From Paenibacillus cellulositrophicus (GTDB lineage Bacteria > Bacillota > Bacilli > Paenibacillales > Paenibacillaceae): a stretch of 64,000 bases of DNA. A program made the translations under genes and the position numbers. The notes beneath the pieces are model-generated. The model was not told the origin of the DNA. It made no database searches and was given only the letters and a program-made list of their open reading frames with translations. Positions within the stretch are counted from its first letter, which is position 1. Every line of letters begins with the position of its first letter. Positions 25,030 to 34,443 of this stretch are shown one piece after another. The DNA is taken from positions 1,860,001 through 1,924,000 of the forward strand of contig NZ_CP045295.1 of assembly GCF_009363095.1 (NCBI RefSeq), given 5' to 3'.

Positions 25030-25208
25030 ATCAACACCTCATTTCTCAAAGTTTGCGCACGCCCATTCTACCATAATCCGCCGGAAAGCGATCACAAAAT
25101 TTGGTTAAAGGCACGATTCATCCCCTTCAGACGGGTTCACAGCTTTGATATGATCGTGCTCTGCTTTGTGGGATCTCCTATGTAGGACGCCAATACAGGA
25201 CACGGCGA

Positions 25209-25253
25209 AAAAGGCTCCCCCCTTGGATCCGGTAGATCCAAAGGAACAGCCTT
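25209..25253 (-). terminator. Terminator of gerM-rph-rdgB unit
   Basis: Nested stems (AAGGCT/AGCCTT outside, TTTGGATC/GGATCCAA inside) followed by TTTTT on the minus strand, just after rdgB. Confidence 0.8.
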
Positions 25254-25271
25254 CATCGGAATCATCTTTAT

Positions 25272-25895
25272 TTATGGGGCCAGCTTGGCCATCAGGCTGC
25301 GGAGCGCCGCTCCGCGGTGGCTGATCGCCTGCTTCTCCTCCATCGTCAGTTCGGCCATCGTTTTCCCGTAATCGGGAAGATAGAATAGCGGGTCGTACCC
25401 GAAACCGCCCGAGCCGGCCCGTTCGGCGGTAATCCAGCCCTGAACCGAGCCGGAGGCCTCAATGAAGCCGCCCGTTGCCGGATCATACAGTATCAGCGTA
25501 CAGACAAAGCTCGCCGGGCTGAGCAGTGAATCCTGAACGTCCGCGCCCATCTTTTTGTCCTCCAGCATTTGCAGCAGCTTCTCGTTGTTCTGCTCATCCG
25601 TGGCATGCTCACCCGCAAACCGGGCGGAGTACACGCCCGGACGGCCTTCCAGCTCGTCAACGCATAAGCCGGAATCGTCGGCCAGCACCGGAAGCCCGAG
25701 GGCATCGCCTACGGTTTTGGCTTTCTTCAGCGCATTCTCCGCAAACGTGCTCCCGTCCTCTACTACATCCGGGATGCCGGGATAGTCGAACATGCTTTTT
25801 ACCTGTTTGCCCAGCGGGGCGAAGGCATGCTCAAACTCCTTGACCTTCCCTTTGTTCTTCGTCGCCACAATAATCGTATCGCCCGCCGGAATCAT
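25272..25895 (-). CDS. rdgB: XTP/dITP diphosphatase (RdgB/HAM1)
   Basis: A 207-residue nucleotide-pool cleaner that hydrolyses dITP, XTP and ITP to the monophosphates. Family motifs are in place: TKNKGKVKEFEHAF near the N-terminus, VLADDSGLCVDELEGRPGVY near residue 70, GFGYDPLFYLPDYGKTMAEL, and the C-terminal SHRGAALRSL. It starts one base after the rph stop codon, so the pair is tightly coupled. The order gerM-rph-rdgB equals that of Bacillus subtilis gerM-rph-ysnA. Confidence 0.97.
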   Translation of the reverse strand: MIPAGDTIIVATKNKGKVKEFEHAFAPLGKQVKSMFDYPGIPDVVEDGSTFAENALKKAKTVGDALGLPVLADDSGLCVDELEGRPGVYSARFAGEHATDEQNNEKLLQMLEDKKMGADVQDSLLSPASFVCTLILYDPATGGFIEASGSVQGWITAERAGSGGFGYDPLFYLPDYGKTMAELTMEEKQAISHRGAALRSLMAKLAP

Positions 25896-25896
25896 G

Positions 25897-26658
25897 CTAG
25901 GCCTCTCTTCCGGCTTGTCCCGAGCCGATCATCAGCGCAATGGGGCCAAGGGCTTCCTTCTGCTTGGCGATCAACTCGAGGATGCCCTGCTCCCCAAGCT
26001 TCAGGAGCTCATCAAGCTCCTGCCGCGTGAACGGGCTTTCCTCGCCGGTTCCCTGCAGCTCGACAAACGCGCCGCTGCCGGTCATGACGAGGTTCATGTC
26101 CACCTTCGCCTTCGAATCTTCCTCATAGTTCAGATCGAGCAGCGGCTCTTCACCGACCACCCCGACGCTGACCGAAGCCAGAAAGTCACTGATCGGGAAC
26201 ACCGGCAGCTTGTGCTGCTGGGCGATTTTGTTGATCGCAATGGCCATGGCCACAAACGATCCGGTTATCGACGTCGTGCGCGTACCTCCGTCTGCCTGAA
26301 TGACGTCACAATCCAGCGTGATGGTCCGCTCGCCCAGCGCCTGCAAATTCACAACGGAGCGTAGCGCTCTGCCGATCAGCCGCTGAATTTCCATCGTACG
26401 TCCGCTGAGTTTGCCGCGCGCGGCTTCCCGCTGGTTGCGGGATTGCGTCGCCCGGGGCAGCATCGAATACTCCGCCGTTACCCAGCCTTTCCCCTGTCCT
26501 TTCAAAAAAGGAGGAACCTTCTCGTCCACCGTGGCGGTGCAAAGGACTTTGGTGTCCCCCATTTCAATGAACACGGAGCCTTCCGCGTACTTGTTTACGT
26601 TCACTGTCAAATTCATCGGCCTAAGCTGATGGCTGCTGCGTCCGTTTGATCTCATCAT
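25897..26658 (-). CDS. rph: Ribonuclease PH
   Basis: A 253-residue phosphorolytic 3'-to-5' exoribonuclease that trims tRNA 3' ends. It shows [15 protein letters not shown] at the N-terminus, [30 protein letters not shown], and the phosphate-binding [30 protein letters not shown] precedes two adjacent ATG codons; I use the outer one. The gene lies 83 nt after gerM and is coupled to rdgB. Confidence 0.97.
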   Translation of the reverse strand: MMRSNGRSSHQLRPMNLTVNVNKYAEGSVFIEMGDTKVLCTATVDEKVPPFLKGQGKGWVTAEYSMLPRATQSRNQREAARGKLSGRTMEIQRLIGRALRSVVNLQALGERTITLDCDVIQADGGTRTTSITGSFVAMAIAINKIAQQHKLPVFPISDFLASVSVGVVGEEPLLDLNYEEDSKAKVDMNLVMTGSGAFVELQGTGEESPFTRQELDELLKLGEQGILELIAKQKEALGPIALMIGSGQAGREA

Positions 26659-26741
26659 TTCTGCCTCCTACTTCGTTCGCATCCTGTTTAAGCAACCTTT
26701 ATTTTACCAAAATGGAGGGATAAAAACACCCTGAGCTGCCC

Positions 26742-27818
26742 TTAAAGCGGGATTTCGTTAATATAATCGGGGCGTGTTACCGGCTTGCTGTAGTCCAGAT
26801 TGTCGGTTCCGACGACCTTGGACTCCCCGTTCAGCTCGATTTTGACCTTTGGATTCCCCGCGTTTTCCGCCACCGTCAGCACGACAGACTGGAGCATTTC
26901 GGTCGGTACCGCATCGCCTTCGGCGAACATGTCTTCCTTCAAGGATACCGTTACCGTGCCGTCCTTCTCCTTCTTCACGGACTGCAGCTGCGTCTCGTCG
27001 GTCATGACTTGTTCCAGGCCGTCTGTCTCCTGCGGACCGCGGATCAATTCGGCGAGTGCCGACTGCAGTGCGTCCTGGCCCGGTTTGACAAGCCGCGTTA
27101 CCGGAACATAATACTGAATGCCTGCCGGTGATGCCGCCGAGAAGTAAACGGTGACTGGCGACGAATTCGTCAGCGTGGCCCCCTGCCCGACTTCCAGATT
27201 GATGCCCATGCTCCGGCTGAGCGGCTGATCCAGCGGAGTGCCCCCTACAGGCATTTCCGACAGCTTTTTGCCGTCAACCCACAGCTGGACCTTTTGCACA
27301 TCCGCATTACCGGTCAGGGTCCAGGCCAGCGATTCGAGAATTTTGCGCTCATCCGGCGCTTTGTATTTCGTGAATGCACTGTTAAACTCGACAACAGCCA
27401 GCTTGTTATCCTTGTCCACCGTGACCTTCTTGACCTCGGTTCCTGCGGGCAGGACGCCCGTGAAGCCTTCCGGAATATATTTGGCATAGGCACCGCCGGA
27501 GACGAGCGTTTCCACCGACAGCTGAACCGAAGTTTTATCCTTTACTTCCGGCAGACCGAGGGTGACGGGGGCAAGCATCCCGTTCCCGTCCGCCAAATAC
27601 ACGGTCGTCGGGGTGCCGGTGAGCTCGGCCTTAGCCTTGGCGCCTGTGGTGCCTGTGCCGTCCGACATATTGAGCATTTGCTCCTCGACCGCCTTCGGCG
27701 GCGCATCGATGTCTTCCGAAGCCGAATGGGTCCCGAACAAACCGCAGCCGGACAGGATAACGGGAACGGCCAGCAATCCGGCGGCGGAAATGCCGCGAAT
27801 TTTGTTAAGCTTGGTCAT
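26742..27818 (-). CDS. gerM: GerM-like lipoprotein with two GerMN domains
   Basis: A 358-residue lipoprotein (lipobox LSGC, anchor Cys25) with two GerMN domains at about residues 85-210 and 230-345, each with beta strands ending in segments like TVDKDNKLAVVEFNSAF and TVSLKEDMF. In Bacillus, GerM acts at the engulfing septum during sporulation and is needed for later germination. Position before rph-rdgB supports the name. TAGGAGGAACC lies before the ATG. Confidence 0.92.
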   Translation of the reverse strand: MTKLNKIRGISAAGLLAVPVILSGCGLFGTHSASEDIDAPPKAVEEQMLNMSDGTGTTGAKAKAELTGTPTTVYLADGNGMLAPVTLGLPEVKDKTSVQLSVETLVSGGAYAKYIPEGFTGVLPAGTEVKKVTVDKDNKLAVVEFNSAFTKYKAPDERKILESLAWTLTGNADVQKVQLWVDGKKLSEMPVGGTPLDQPLSRSMGINLEVGQGATLTNSSPVTVYFSAASPAGIQYYVPVTRLVKPGQDALQSALAELIRGPQETDGLEQVMTDETQLQSVKKEKDGTVTVSLKEDMFAEGDAVPTEMLQSVVLTVAENAGNPKVKIELNGESKVVGTDNLDYSKPVTRPDYINEIPL

Positions 27819-28041
27819 AAGTCTGGTTCCTCCTAATCATTTTGTACAGTTTGTACTACCATGTATACGAGCCCCCTTCCGAAAAAATAACAGCCGGTCC
27901 ATATTAATTTTATTCAGGCCCCTGCGCCTTCCCTGCTGCTTGAGGATGCGTCAAAATGGGCATAACTGGACAAAGATATACTGCAAAACATACAATCAAA
28001 TTGCGTGAAGTTACATACTACTTGGATGACGGGGTGACGTA

Positions 28042-28620
28042 ATGAGTGAAGCAAATGAGGCAAAGCAAGCAAAAATTCCATACAGCTTAAACAGTAAAAA
28101 GGTATCCGAAGCGACGCGGGAATGGCTTCATAACCGGGGCGTGAGGGTGGAGGAGATCGCCGAGCTCGTTATGCTGCTGCAGAAAAAGTACTATCCGAAT
28201 CTGACGATGGAGGAATGCATCCTGAACGTGGAGAAAGTGCTGAGCAAGCGCGAGGTGCAAAACGCGGTGCTGACCGGCATCCAGCTCGATATGCTGGCCG
28301 AGCAGGGCAAGCTGCTCTCCCCGCTGCAGGACATGCTGGAAAATGACGAGAGCCTGTATGGCGTCGACGAAGTGCTGGCCTTTTCCATCGTGAACGTATA
28401 CGGAAGCATCGGCTTTACGAATTACGGGTATATCGATAAGCTCAAGCCCGGCGTGCTGGAGCGCCTGAATGACAAAAGCACCGGGGAAACCCATACGTTC
28501 CTGGACGATATCGTTGGCGCGGTCGCTGCGGCGGCCAGCAGCCGGATCGCGCACGGCAAGCAGGCGGAGAAGGAAACGGGCGATGAGCCGGATGAGGTTC
28601 GGCTTCCCGAGGATCACTAA
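28042..28620 (+). CDS. Phosphatidylglycerophosphatase A-like protein (YutG family)
   Basis: A 192-residue soluble protein of the YutG/PgpA-related family: REWLHNRGVRVEEIAELVMLLQKKYYPNLTMEEC at the start and AFSIVNVYGSIGFTNYGYIDKLKPG near residue 120. The family is usually annotated as phosphatidylglycerophosphatase A, which would dephosphorylate phosphatidylglycerophosphate. The Gram-positive branch has no membrane helix and its activity is less certain. The last 40 residues form an acidic, probably disordered tail. GGGGTGACGTA precedes the ATG. Confidence 0.8.
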   Translation: MSEANEAKQAKIPYSLNSKKVSEATREWLHNRGVRVEEIAELVMLLQKKYYPNLTMEECILNVEKVLSKREVQNAVLTGIQLDMLAEQGKLLSPLQDMLENDESLYGVDEVLAFSIVNVYGSIGFTNYGYIDKLKPGVLERLNDKSTGETHTFLDDIVGAVAAAASSRIAHGKQAEKETGDEPDEVRLPEDH

Positions 28621-28729
28621 GACATCTTTCATATCGAGGAGGGCTGATTCGTCAGCTCTCCTCTTGTCATTTGGCGAGGAAAATAACGCAGAAGGTTCGG
28701 AGCCGGACTAATGCAGCGCTCCGAACGCA

Positions 28730-28759
28730 AACAAGGACGGCCTCTTGGCCGTCCTTGTT
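28730..28759. terminator. Bidirectional terminator
   Basis: Palindrome ACAAGGACGGCC / GGCCGTCCTTGT between convergent genes. Confidence 0.85.
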
Positions 28760-28772
28760 GCTCTTCCTGCCG

Positions 28773-29765
28773 CTATGTAACGGCGGCTTCATATCGGAAG
28801 ATGCCGTCATGACCCGGCACCTTCTTCACCTGGCCGCGCCGCTCCAGCTCCTGCGTATGCGCCAGCGTCTCGCTCATGGCGAAGCGCATCTGGTGAATGC
28901 CGAGCGCGGTGCCGAACAGGGCGGCGCACAGATCAAAGCCGGTCGCCGGCCCTGCCTGAATCCGTCCCAGCACCCGCACCAGCCGCTCTTCATGATGCTG
29001 CAGGAGGGCTTCAAGCCGGGCCTCAAAGTGGTCAAACGGATTCCGGTGTCCCGGATAGGCCCGTTTTACCTGGAAGCCCTGCAGCTTCCTTAGCCCGTTC
29101 AGAAACGAATGCAGCGGCTCAGGATCGCTTCCGGGCAGCAGGCTGACGTTCGGGGAGATCTGCGGCAGCACCGCATCTCCGCACAGCATGACCCCGCTCT
29201 CCTCATGCAGCAGCGACATATGGCCTGGCGCATGGCCCCACGTTTCGATGGGGGTCCATCGCCGGCCACCCATCTCCAGCGGTTCCCCTTCGGTCAGCGG
29301 CAGCGCCGAAGGCAGCGGCTCCACCTGCGGGAAGAAGCTCTCCAAATGGGCGGGCAGCTGGCTTGTCCACGCCTCCGGCATGCCGTGCTGCCGGAACAAT
29401 AGCGGCAGGTCGTCATTCATCGTGGATGCCTCGCCCCACATCCGCTGCATTTCCTCCGCCGCCCGCGCGGACATCCGGACCGGGCAGCCCGCCTTTTTCT
29501 GGAACCACCCCGACAATCCCAAATGATCGGGATGATGGTGCGTAAGCACGACCGACTCCACGTTCCCGAAAGGGATATCCAGCTCATCCAATACCTTATT
29601 CCAGGCAGCTTCATTCTCCGCGGTACGCGGTCCCAGATCTATCACCGTAACCCCGCCTGAAGGCCCCCGCAGAATATAGCTGTTTACCCAGCGCAAAGGG
29701 TATGACATCGCCATCTTTACCTGAATGATGCCGTCTTCATAGTGCGTAATCTCGGGTATATTCAA
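28773..29765 (-). CDS. MBL-fold metallo-hydrolase
   Basis: A 330-residue cytoplasmic metallo-beta-lactamase-fold hydrolase. The metal motif is VVLTHHHPDHLGLSG near residues 74-88, with GHAPGHMSLLHEESG and GDAVLP as later ligands, and YPGHRNPFDHFE in the C-terminal half. The C-terminal helical part (about 230-330) resembles the LACTB2-like winged-helix extension. It starts at TTG 29765 and lies 19 nt after the methyltransferase gene in the same direction, so the two are probably an operon. The substrate is unknown (thioester hydrolase or nuclease are options). Confidence 0.88.
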   Translation of the reverse strand: MNIPEITHYEDGIIQVKMAMSYPLRWVNSYILRGPSGGVTVIDLGPRTAENEAAWNKVLDELDIPFGNVESVVLTHHHPDHLGLSGWFQKKAGCPVRMSARAAEEMQRMWGEASTMNDDLPLLFRQHGMPEAWTSQLPAHLESFFPQVEPLPSALPLTEGEPLEMGGRRWTPIETWGHAPGHMSLLHEESGVMLCGDAVLPQISPNVSLLPGSDPEPLHSFLNGLRKLQGFQVKRAYPGHRNPFDHFEARLEALLQHHEERLVRVLGRIQAGPATGFDLCAALFGTALGIHQMRFAMSETLAHTQELERRGQVKKVPGHDGIFRYEAAVT

Positions 29766-29784
29766 TGCCCCGTCCTTCTTTCAT

Positions 29785-30540
29785 TTATGCTTTCTCTTCC
29801 TGCGGGCGCCGTCCCACAAAAATCATCCGCTGTGAGCGCCCCTCGTCATAATCGACTTCCTCATTATAGCCGCCGTACACTTCGTCTGTCATGAGCCCGG
29901 CTTCCTGCAGCATATCCTCCAGCCGGCCGCGCGTGTACAGCTTCACCCGCTCGTGATACTCCCGTGTTCCCTTGGTGCCGTGCATATCCGATATGGAGAT
30001 ATCCTTGATTACAAAATCCCCTTCGATTCGGCGCTTCTCCACAATCCGCTGCCCCTCTTCCTTCCGCTCCGATGCCGGAACCAGATGTCTCCGGACATAA
30101 GGGGAGTTCATGAAATCGATAATAAACCACCCTCCGGGTTTCAGCATTCGGCGAATCTCCCGAAGTACTTTGAGCTGCTCCCCGTCCTCGCGAAAGTACC
30201 CGAACGACGTAAACAGATTGACGACCGCGTCAAACCCGCCTTCCAGCGGAAGTTCCCGCATATCGGCCTGCCGCCAGTCCACCCGCTCCTTCGTGTCCAG
30301 CCTCCGGGCTTCCCGCAGCAGTACGTCGGAGAGGTCCACCCCGGTGACACGGTAGCCCGCGTCCACCAGTGCGAGGGAGTGCCTGCCTGTTCCGCAGCAC
30401 AAGTCGAGCACCTGCGCCCCTGGCGGCAGGTCCAGCCAGGAGATCATCGTCTTGACCTCCCGGGCTGCCCCTTCGATGTCACGGTGCTTATATACCAGGA
30501 GATAATCCTCTCCAAAGCTTTTTTCATACCAATCCTTCAT
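29785..30540 (-). CDS. Class I SAM-dependent methyltransferase
   Basis: A 251-residue methyltransferase with motif I VLDLCCGTGRHSLALVDAG and the following acidic GVDLS. Later are QADMRELPLEGGFDAVVNLFTSFGYF and PGGWFIIDFMNSPYVR. I start at ATG 30540 (MKDWYEKSFG), 12 bases after GGAGG; in-frame ATGs at 30552 and 30579 are either too close to it or lack a ribosome site. The acceptor substrate is not evident. It is followed by the MBL hydrolase. Confidence 0.85.
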   Translation of the reverse strand: MKDWYEKSFGEDYLLVYKHRDIEGAAREVKTMISWLDLPPGAQVLDLCCGTGRHSLALVDAGYRVTGVDLSDVLLREARRLDTKERVDWRQADMRELPLEGGFDAVVNLFTSFGYFREDGEQLKVLREIRRMLKPGGWFIIDFMNSPYVRRHLVPASERKEEGQRIVEKRRIEGDFVIKDISISDMHGTKGTREYHERVKLYTRGRLEDMLQEAGLMTDEVYGGYNEEVDYDEGRSQRMIFVGRRPQEEKA

Positions 30541-30704
30541 CCTCTGCGTCATCCTCCTGTGTATGTGAGTCGGTTCCATGAATTATTACATTCAAAAAGG
30601 ACGGTTGAAACCAGCCCGCTGGCAGCCTGTGCCCGCCGTATGCAGTATAGGATTCGACGCGCCATGGGATTGTATGAATCGAGCCGGTATAGGACTGGTC
30701 CGGT

Positions 30705-31241
30705 TTACGACTCAGGCACATATTCATGCGACAGGATCGAATACAGCCAGGAATTCGCAAAGCCTCCTTTATTCGTCGGCATATGCTCGCGGAGATAGCC
30801 CTCCTTTTGCATGCCGATCTTCTGCATGACCCGCTCGGACCCGATATTTTCCGGACGGCAGGTCGCATAAATCCGGTGTACTCCCAGCTGCCGGAAGCCG
30901 AATTCCAGCATCGCCTTCGCGCATTCCGAAGCATACCCTTGGCCCCAATGATCCGCATGGAAGCAATAGCCGATTTCTCCGTTCGAGCCCGAGACGTTGA
31001 TTCCGCAGCCGCCGATCAGCTCCCCGTCCGTTTTGCGGGTTACCGCCCACTCGTAATGGGTCCTTGGCTCTTTCTGCTGCATCGCCTTCATGCCTGCGAC
31101 ATAATCCTTCGTTTCTTCCTCGGTATTCGGACCCCAAAGGGTATAACGGGTAACTTTGGGATCTGATGCGTACCGGTGCACGCTCTCCCAGTCTTCCGGC
31201 ACAAACTCGCGGATGACCAGCCTGTTCGTCTCCAGCCTCAT
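30705..31241 (-). CDS. GNAT N-acetyltransferase (RimJ/RimL type)
   Basis: A 178-residue acetyltransferase that begins with the RimJ/L signature MRLETNRLVIREFVPEDW. It has GYCFHADHWGQGYASECAKAM as the acetyl-CoA pyrophosphate loop, and ends in GVHRIYATCRPENIGSERVMQKIGM. Such enzymes acetylate protein N-termini, amino acids or antibiotics, and the target here is unknown. GGAGGAGACATGAA precedes the ATG. Confidence 0.92.
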   Translation of the reverse strand: MRLETNRLVIREFVPEDWESVHRYASDPKVTRYTLWGPNTEEETKDYVAGMKAMQQKEPRTHYEWAVTRKTDGELIGGCGINVSGSNGEIGYCFHADHWGQGYASECAKAMLEFGFRQLGVHRIYATCRPENIGSERVMQKIGMQKEGYLREHMPTNKGGFANSWLYSILSHEYVPES

Positions 31242-31415
31242 TTCATGTCTCCTCCTTCGAACCGCATTGAATGAATTGAATCCAGATTAATCCATCTGCC
31301 TTCCGGTGTCGACCCCTTTAAATGAAGCACATTAGGAGAACTGCCACAGCCGCCATCATTTGCCGAAATATAGCGGAAAATAATGCGGAACCCAGCCCAT
31401 ATTGCGACAAACCTT

Positions 31416-31430
31416 TCACCAGACTGGTGA
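31416..31430. promoter_or_regulatory. 15-bp perfect inverted repeat upstream of acidic peptide gene
   Basis: TCACCAGACTGGTGA is a 7+1+7 perfect palindrome, followed directly by TATAGT (31431-31436), which could be a -10 box. It lies about 50 bp before the ATG of the acidic peptide and may be an operator. No -35 at proper distance was found. Confidence 0.4.
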
Positions 31431-31481
31431 TATAGTAAATATGCACTAATCATAGTGTTTTAAAAATTGGAGGGATTAGAT

Positions 31482-31673
31482 ATGGAACATTTGGAATTGG
31501 ACATCTTGATGGCTGACGAAGAAGCAGAACAGGAAGAGCAGATCGACGACATCGAAGAAGAAGAAGAAGAGGCGGAAGACGAGGAAGAATCCGAATTCGT
31601 AGAAGAGGCGGATGAGGACGAAGACGAAGAAGCCGACGAAGCCGACGATGAAGAAGACGACGAAGAAGCTTAA
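31482..31673 (+). CDS. Extremely acidic 63-residue peptide
   Basis: A real-looking small gene: TTGGAGGG sits just upstream of the ATG and a terminator follows. The product starts MEHLELDILMADEEAEQEEQ and is then almost only Glu, Asp and Ala. By count 42 of 63 residues are acidic and none is Lys or Arg. No domain can be assigned. Such chains are disordered and may bind cations, basic proteins or nucleic-acid-binding proteins. An open frame on the opposite strand is a by-product of the repeated GAA/GAC codons. Confidence 0.75.
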   Translation: MEHLELDILMADEEAEQEEQIDDIEEEEEEAEDEEESEFVEEADEDEDEEADEADDEEDDEEA

Positions 31674-31721
31674 CTGGCAACACAATCCCTTCTCCCAGAT
31701 ACACAGAAGCTAATCCAACAG

Positions 31722-31747
31722 ACCTGTTCAGCGATGAACAGGTTTTT
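31722..31747 (+). terminator. Terminator of acidic peptide gene
   Basis: ACCTGTTCA GCGA TGAACAGGT followed by TTTTT. Confidence 0.88.
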
Positions 31748-31830
31748 TGATTTCGATCGCAAAATAGAACGAGCAGGCCGTCCTCCCATTTCAAGGAATC
31801 AGCCTGCTCCTGTTCAGCCGTTCAATGTAA

Positions 31831-32760
31831 TTATTTGCTCAGCGTTTCGGTCAGCACCGGAACGATTTGCGATTTACGCGACACAACGCCCTTCAATACG
31901 GCCGTATGGTTCTCAAGCTTGACGTTATAAGCCGTTTCAACCGCAGCAGCGGATTTTCCGAGGGCCAGCGCCACGGAATCGTTGTTCAGGATATCCGTTA
32001 CGACAAACACGAACAGATCGAGACCTTTCTCGCTGATGATCGCGTTCAGGGCGTCCTCCAGTTCAGCCTGACGGTTCAGGACGTCGTTAGGGTCCACCGT
32101 GTTCACTTGGGCGATTTCCACTTTGCTGCTGCCCATTTGGAATTCTTTGGCGTCCAGGGAGATCAGCTCGGCAATCGTCTTGCTGCTGACATCTGCACCC
32201 GCTTTAAGCATGTCCAGTCCGTACTGCTCCAGGTTCACTCCGGCGATGTCGGCGAGCTCGCGTGCAGCGGCTACGTCCTCCTCGGTGCAGGTCGGGGATT
32301 TCAGCAGGAGCGTATCGGATACGATCGCGGATACCATCAGACCGGCGATTTGCGGCGTAACTTCAACGCCTTTTTCCTTGAACAGCTTGTTCAGGATCGT
32401 TGCCGTGCAGCCTACAGGCTCTGCGCGGTAGTACAGTGGATGGCTTGTCTCGAAATTCGCGATGCGGTGGTGGTCGATGACCTCGCTCACGCGCACCTGA
32501 TCGATGTCGCTCGCGCTTTGCTGGCGCTCATTATGGTCAACGAGAATAACCTCGCTTGCTTCGTTAGCCACGGTTTCCACTTGGCGAGGGGCCTCGGCTT
32601 TGAAATAATCCAGCGCAAACTGCGTTTCGCCGTTGACGGCGCCCAAACGAACCGGCTCCGTATTATGGCCGAGCTTATTTTTGAGGTAAGAGTATACGAT
32701 TGCCGATGTGATCGTGTCCGTGTCCGGGTTTTTATGCCCGAAAATCAATGTTTTTGCCAT
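31831..32760 (-). CDS. ppaC: Manganese-dependent inorganic pyrophosphatase
   Basis: A 309-residue family II pyrophosphatase that hydrolyses PPi to phosphate in the cytoplasm. DHH-family metal motifs are visible: [10 protein letters not shown] near residue 8, DHNERQ, and DHHRIANF near residue 96. The C-terminal DHHA2 domain ends [13 protein letters not shown], which carries the substrate-binding Arg and Lys. AAAGGAG precedes the ATG. It is monocistronic. Confidence 0.97.
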   Translation of the reverse strand: MAKTLIFGHKNPDTDTITSAIVYSYLKNKLGHNTEPVRLGAVNGETQFALDYFKAEAPRQVETVANEASEVILVDHNERQQSASDIDQVRVSEVIDHHRIANFETSHPLYYRAEPVGCTATILNKLFKEKGVEVTPQIAGLMVSAIVSDTLLLKSPTCTEEDVAAARELADIAGVNLEQYGLDMLKAGADVSSKTIAELISLDAKEFQMGSSKVEIAQVNTVDPNDVLNRQAELEDALNAIISEKGLDLFVFVVTDILNNDSVALALGKSAAAVETAYNVKLENHTAVLKGVVSRKSQIVPVLTETLSK

Positions 32761-32888
32761 GGTTTCAACTGCTCCTTTATCGTTTGGAATAAATGAAGAC
32801 TTGGATCATGCCGTAATCTACATACGATTATAGCGGGAATTGGGCTATATTCCAATTCCTTTACAGAGATTTATTCCTGAAGGCTTGA

Positions 32889-33239
32889 TTACAGCCTGAT
32901 TTCGGGAGGCGTCTTGGCCGGAATCCGCTTCAGCGGCTGGCCCTCTTTATAATACAGCGACGGATTCAGCAGCACATAGAAAATATGGGTATGTGAGCAA
33001 CCGAGGTTCTCGAGGATCCGGTTGATGTTCTCGGCGATCGCATGATGCTTCTCTTCCTCGCGCGGGAACATGAAAATTTCCACGGACCGGGGGCTGTTTG
33101 TGATTTTTTCCACATGTAAAAGCTCAATTTTGACGATTTCTTCCGGAATGTTGGCGATTCCTGAAATGCATTCGATAATGGCCGGTGCGGCGGTCTCCAC
33201 CACATTCTTTTCAAAACCTGTAAATCTGACAAAAGGCAA
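32889..33239 (-). CDS. DUF1904 family protein
   Basis: A 116-residue protein starting MPFVRFTGFEKNVVE, with the proline after the start as in tautomerase-fold proteins, and a middle part VEIFMFPREEEKHHAIAENI. This pattern fits DUF1904. The start is TTG 33239. Any tautomerase activity via Pro2 is unproven. Confidence 0.65.
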   Translation of the reverse strand: MPFVRFTGFEKNVVETAAPAIIECISGIANIPEEIVKIELLHVEKITNSPRSVEIFMFPREEEKHHAIAENINRILENLGCSHTHIFYVLLNPSLYYKEGQPLKRIPAKTPPEIRL

Positions 33240-33318
33240 AGCCGTTCCCTTCTTTCTCTTTCTTTCTAAAGCTGTGCCCGATCTAAATATATCGGCATTA
33301 CTAACCTACCATAAAAAC

Positions 33319-33356
33319 GGCAAAGGAGTCACCTCCCCAAAGAGATCACTCCTAAA
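33319..33356 (-). terminator. gpmA terminator (imperfect)
   Basis: Minus strand AGGAGTGATCTC pairs imperfectly with GAGGTGACTCCT across a short loop. GCCGTTTTT follows a few bases later. Confidence 0.55.
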
Positions 33357-33400
33357 TGCCAATGGATACTGCTGATAACCAAATCCGATGCCTGGCGCCG

Positions 33401-34150
33401 CTATTCCATAATTTTCGACGGGTTGGCGACGACGTCGATTTTCTCCTGCACGCGCTCCGGGCTCCCCAGAAAATGGCGGTTCAGCGGCTTCAAATCGTCG
33501 TCCAGCTCGTACAGAATCGGCACCGCGGTCGGGATGTTCAGATCCACGATGTCCTCCTCGCTGATATTTTCCAGCACCTTCATCAAGGCCCGCAGGCTGT
33601 TCCCGTGCGCGACGACGAGCACCTTCTTGCCCGCCTTGATCTGCGGCACGATCTCCGCTTCCCAGTAAGGGAGCACGCGCGCGATCGTATCCTTCAGGCT
33701 TTCTCCCAGCGGAATCTCCTGCTTCGTCAAGTTGCCGTAGCGCTTATCCTTGGGAGGGTAGCGGTCATCGTCGGCCGTAATCTGCAGCGGGGGCACGTCG
33801 TAGCTCCGGCGCCACAGCATGACCTGCTCCGCGCCGTATTTCTTCGCCGTCTCTTCTTTGTTAAGTCCCTGAAGCGCGCCGTAATGCCGTTCGTTCAGCT
33901 TCCACGATTTGCGGATCGGGATCCACAGCAGGTCGTTGACGTCCAAAATATAATTCAGCGTTTTGATCGCCCGCTTTAATACGGACGTATATGCGATATC
34001 GATTTCATAGGGAATATCCTGCAGCAGATGCCCTGCCTTGATCGCTTCCTGGACCCCTTTGTCCGTCAGATCGACGTCCGTCCAGCCGGTGAACCGGTTC
34101 TCGCGGTTCCACTCGCTTTCCCCATGTCTGACCAAAACCACCTTGTACAT
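33401..34150 (-). CDS. gpmA: 2,3-bisphosphoglycerate-dependent phosphoglycerate mutase
   Basis: A 249-residue glycolytic enzyme interconverting 3- and 2-phosphoglycerate. The phosphohistidine motif [18 protein letters not shown] lies at residues 6-23, [16 protein letters not shown] near 90, and the second histidine in [13 protein letters not shown] near 185. Length is exact for the family. AAAGGAGTGTGGCACC precedes the ATG. Confidence 0.97.
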   Translation of the reverse strand: MYKVVLVRHGESEWNRENRFTGWTDVDLTDKGVQEAIKAGHLLQDIPYEIDIAYTSVLKRAIKTLNYILDVNDLLWIPIRKSWKLNERHYGALQGLNKEETAKKYGAEQVMLWRRSYDVPPLQITADDDRYPPKDKRYGNLTKQEIPLGESLKDTIARVLPYWEAEIVPQIKAGKKVLVVAHGNSLRALMKVLENISEEDIVDLNIPTAVPILYELDDDLKPLNRHFLGSPERVQEKIDVVANPSKIME

Positions 34151-34443
34151 GGTGCCACACTCCTTTACTGCCTTACTCGTAACAAACTACCGGTATAGCT
34201 TTTAACCAATAAGCATTTTTTAAACTTTTTCTTTTCATTCCAATCATTTTGCATACAGGCTACGGGTGAGCTGCCGTCCCTTGCAGATCTATGGTTTGCG
34301 GACCCTCAGCTCTTCCAACACATGCTCTGCAGAGGTTCCCGCTGGGGTAGACTCCGGGACGTTCGCCCGGGTTGCCTCCCTGGCCTGGCAGATTTACAAT
34401 AACTACTGTTACATCATAATCGGAGAACGACGGAGGTACAATA
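34151..34443. other. Intergenic region, gpmA to DinB
   Basis: About 290 nt between divergent genes. It contains GC-rich segments able to form small hairpins (for example around 34355-34372), but no T-box, riboswitch core, tRNA or convincing promoter was recognised. Confidence 0.4.

Noticed and set aside
31450..31794. Leu/Arg-rich minus-strand frame over the acidic peptide
   Set aside because: Direct complement of GAA/GAC repeats; no start signal and it crosses the terminator.
34151..34443. Possible structured leader RNA (T-box or riboswitch)
   Set aside because: GC-rich hairpins are present, but no T-box sequence, antiterminator or known aptamer core could be identified.
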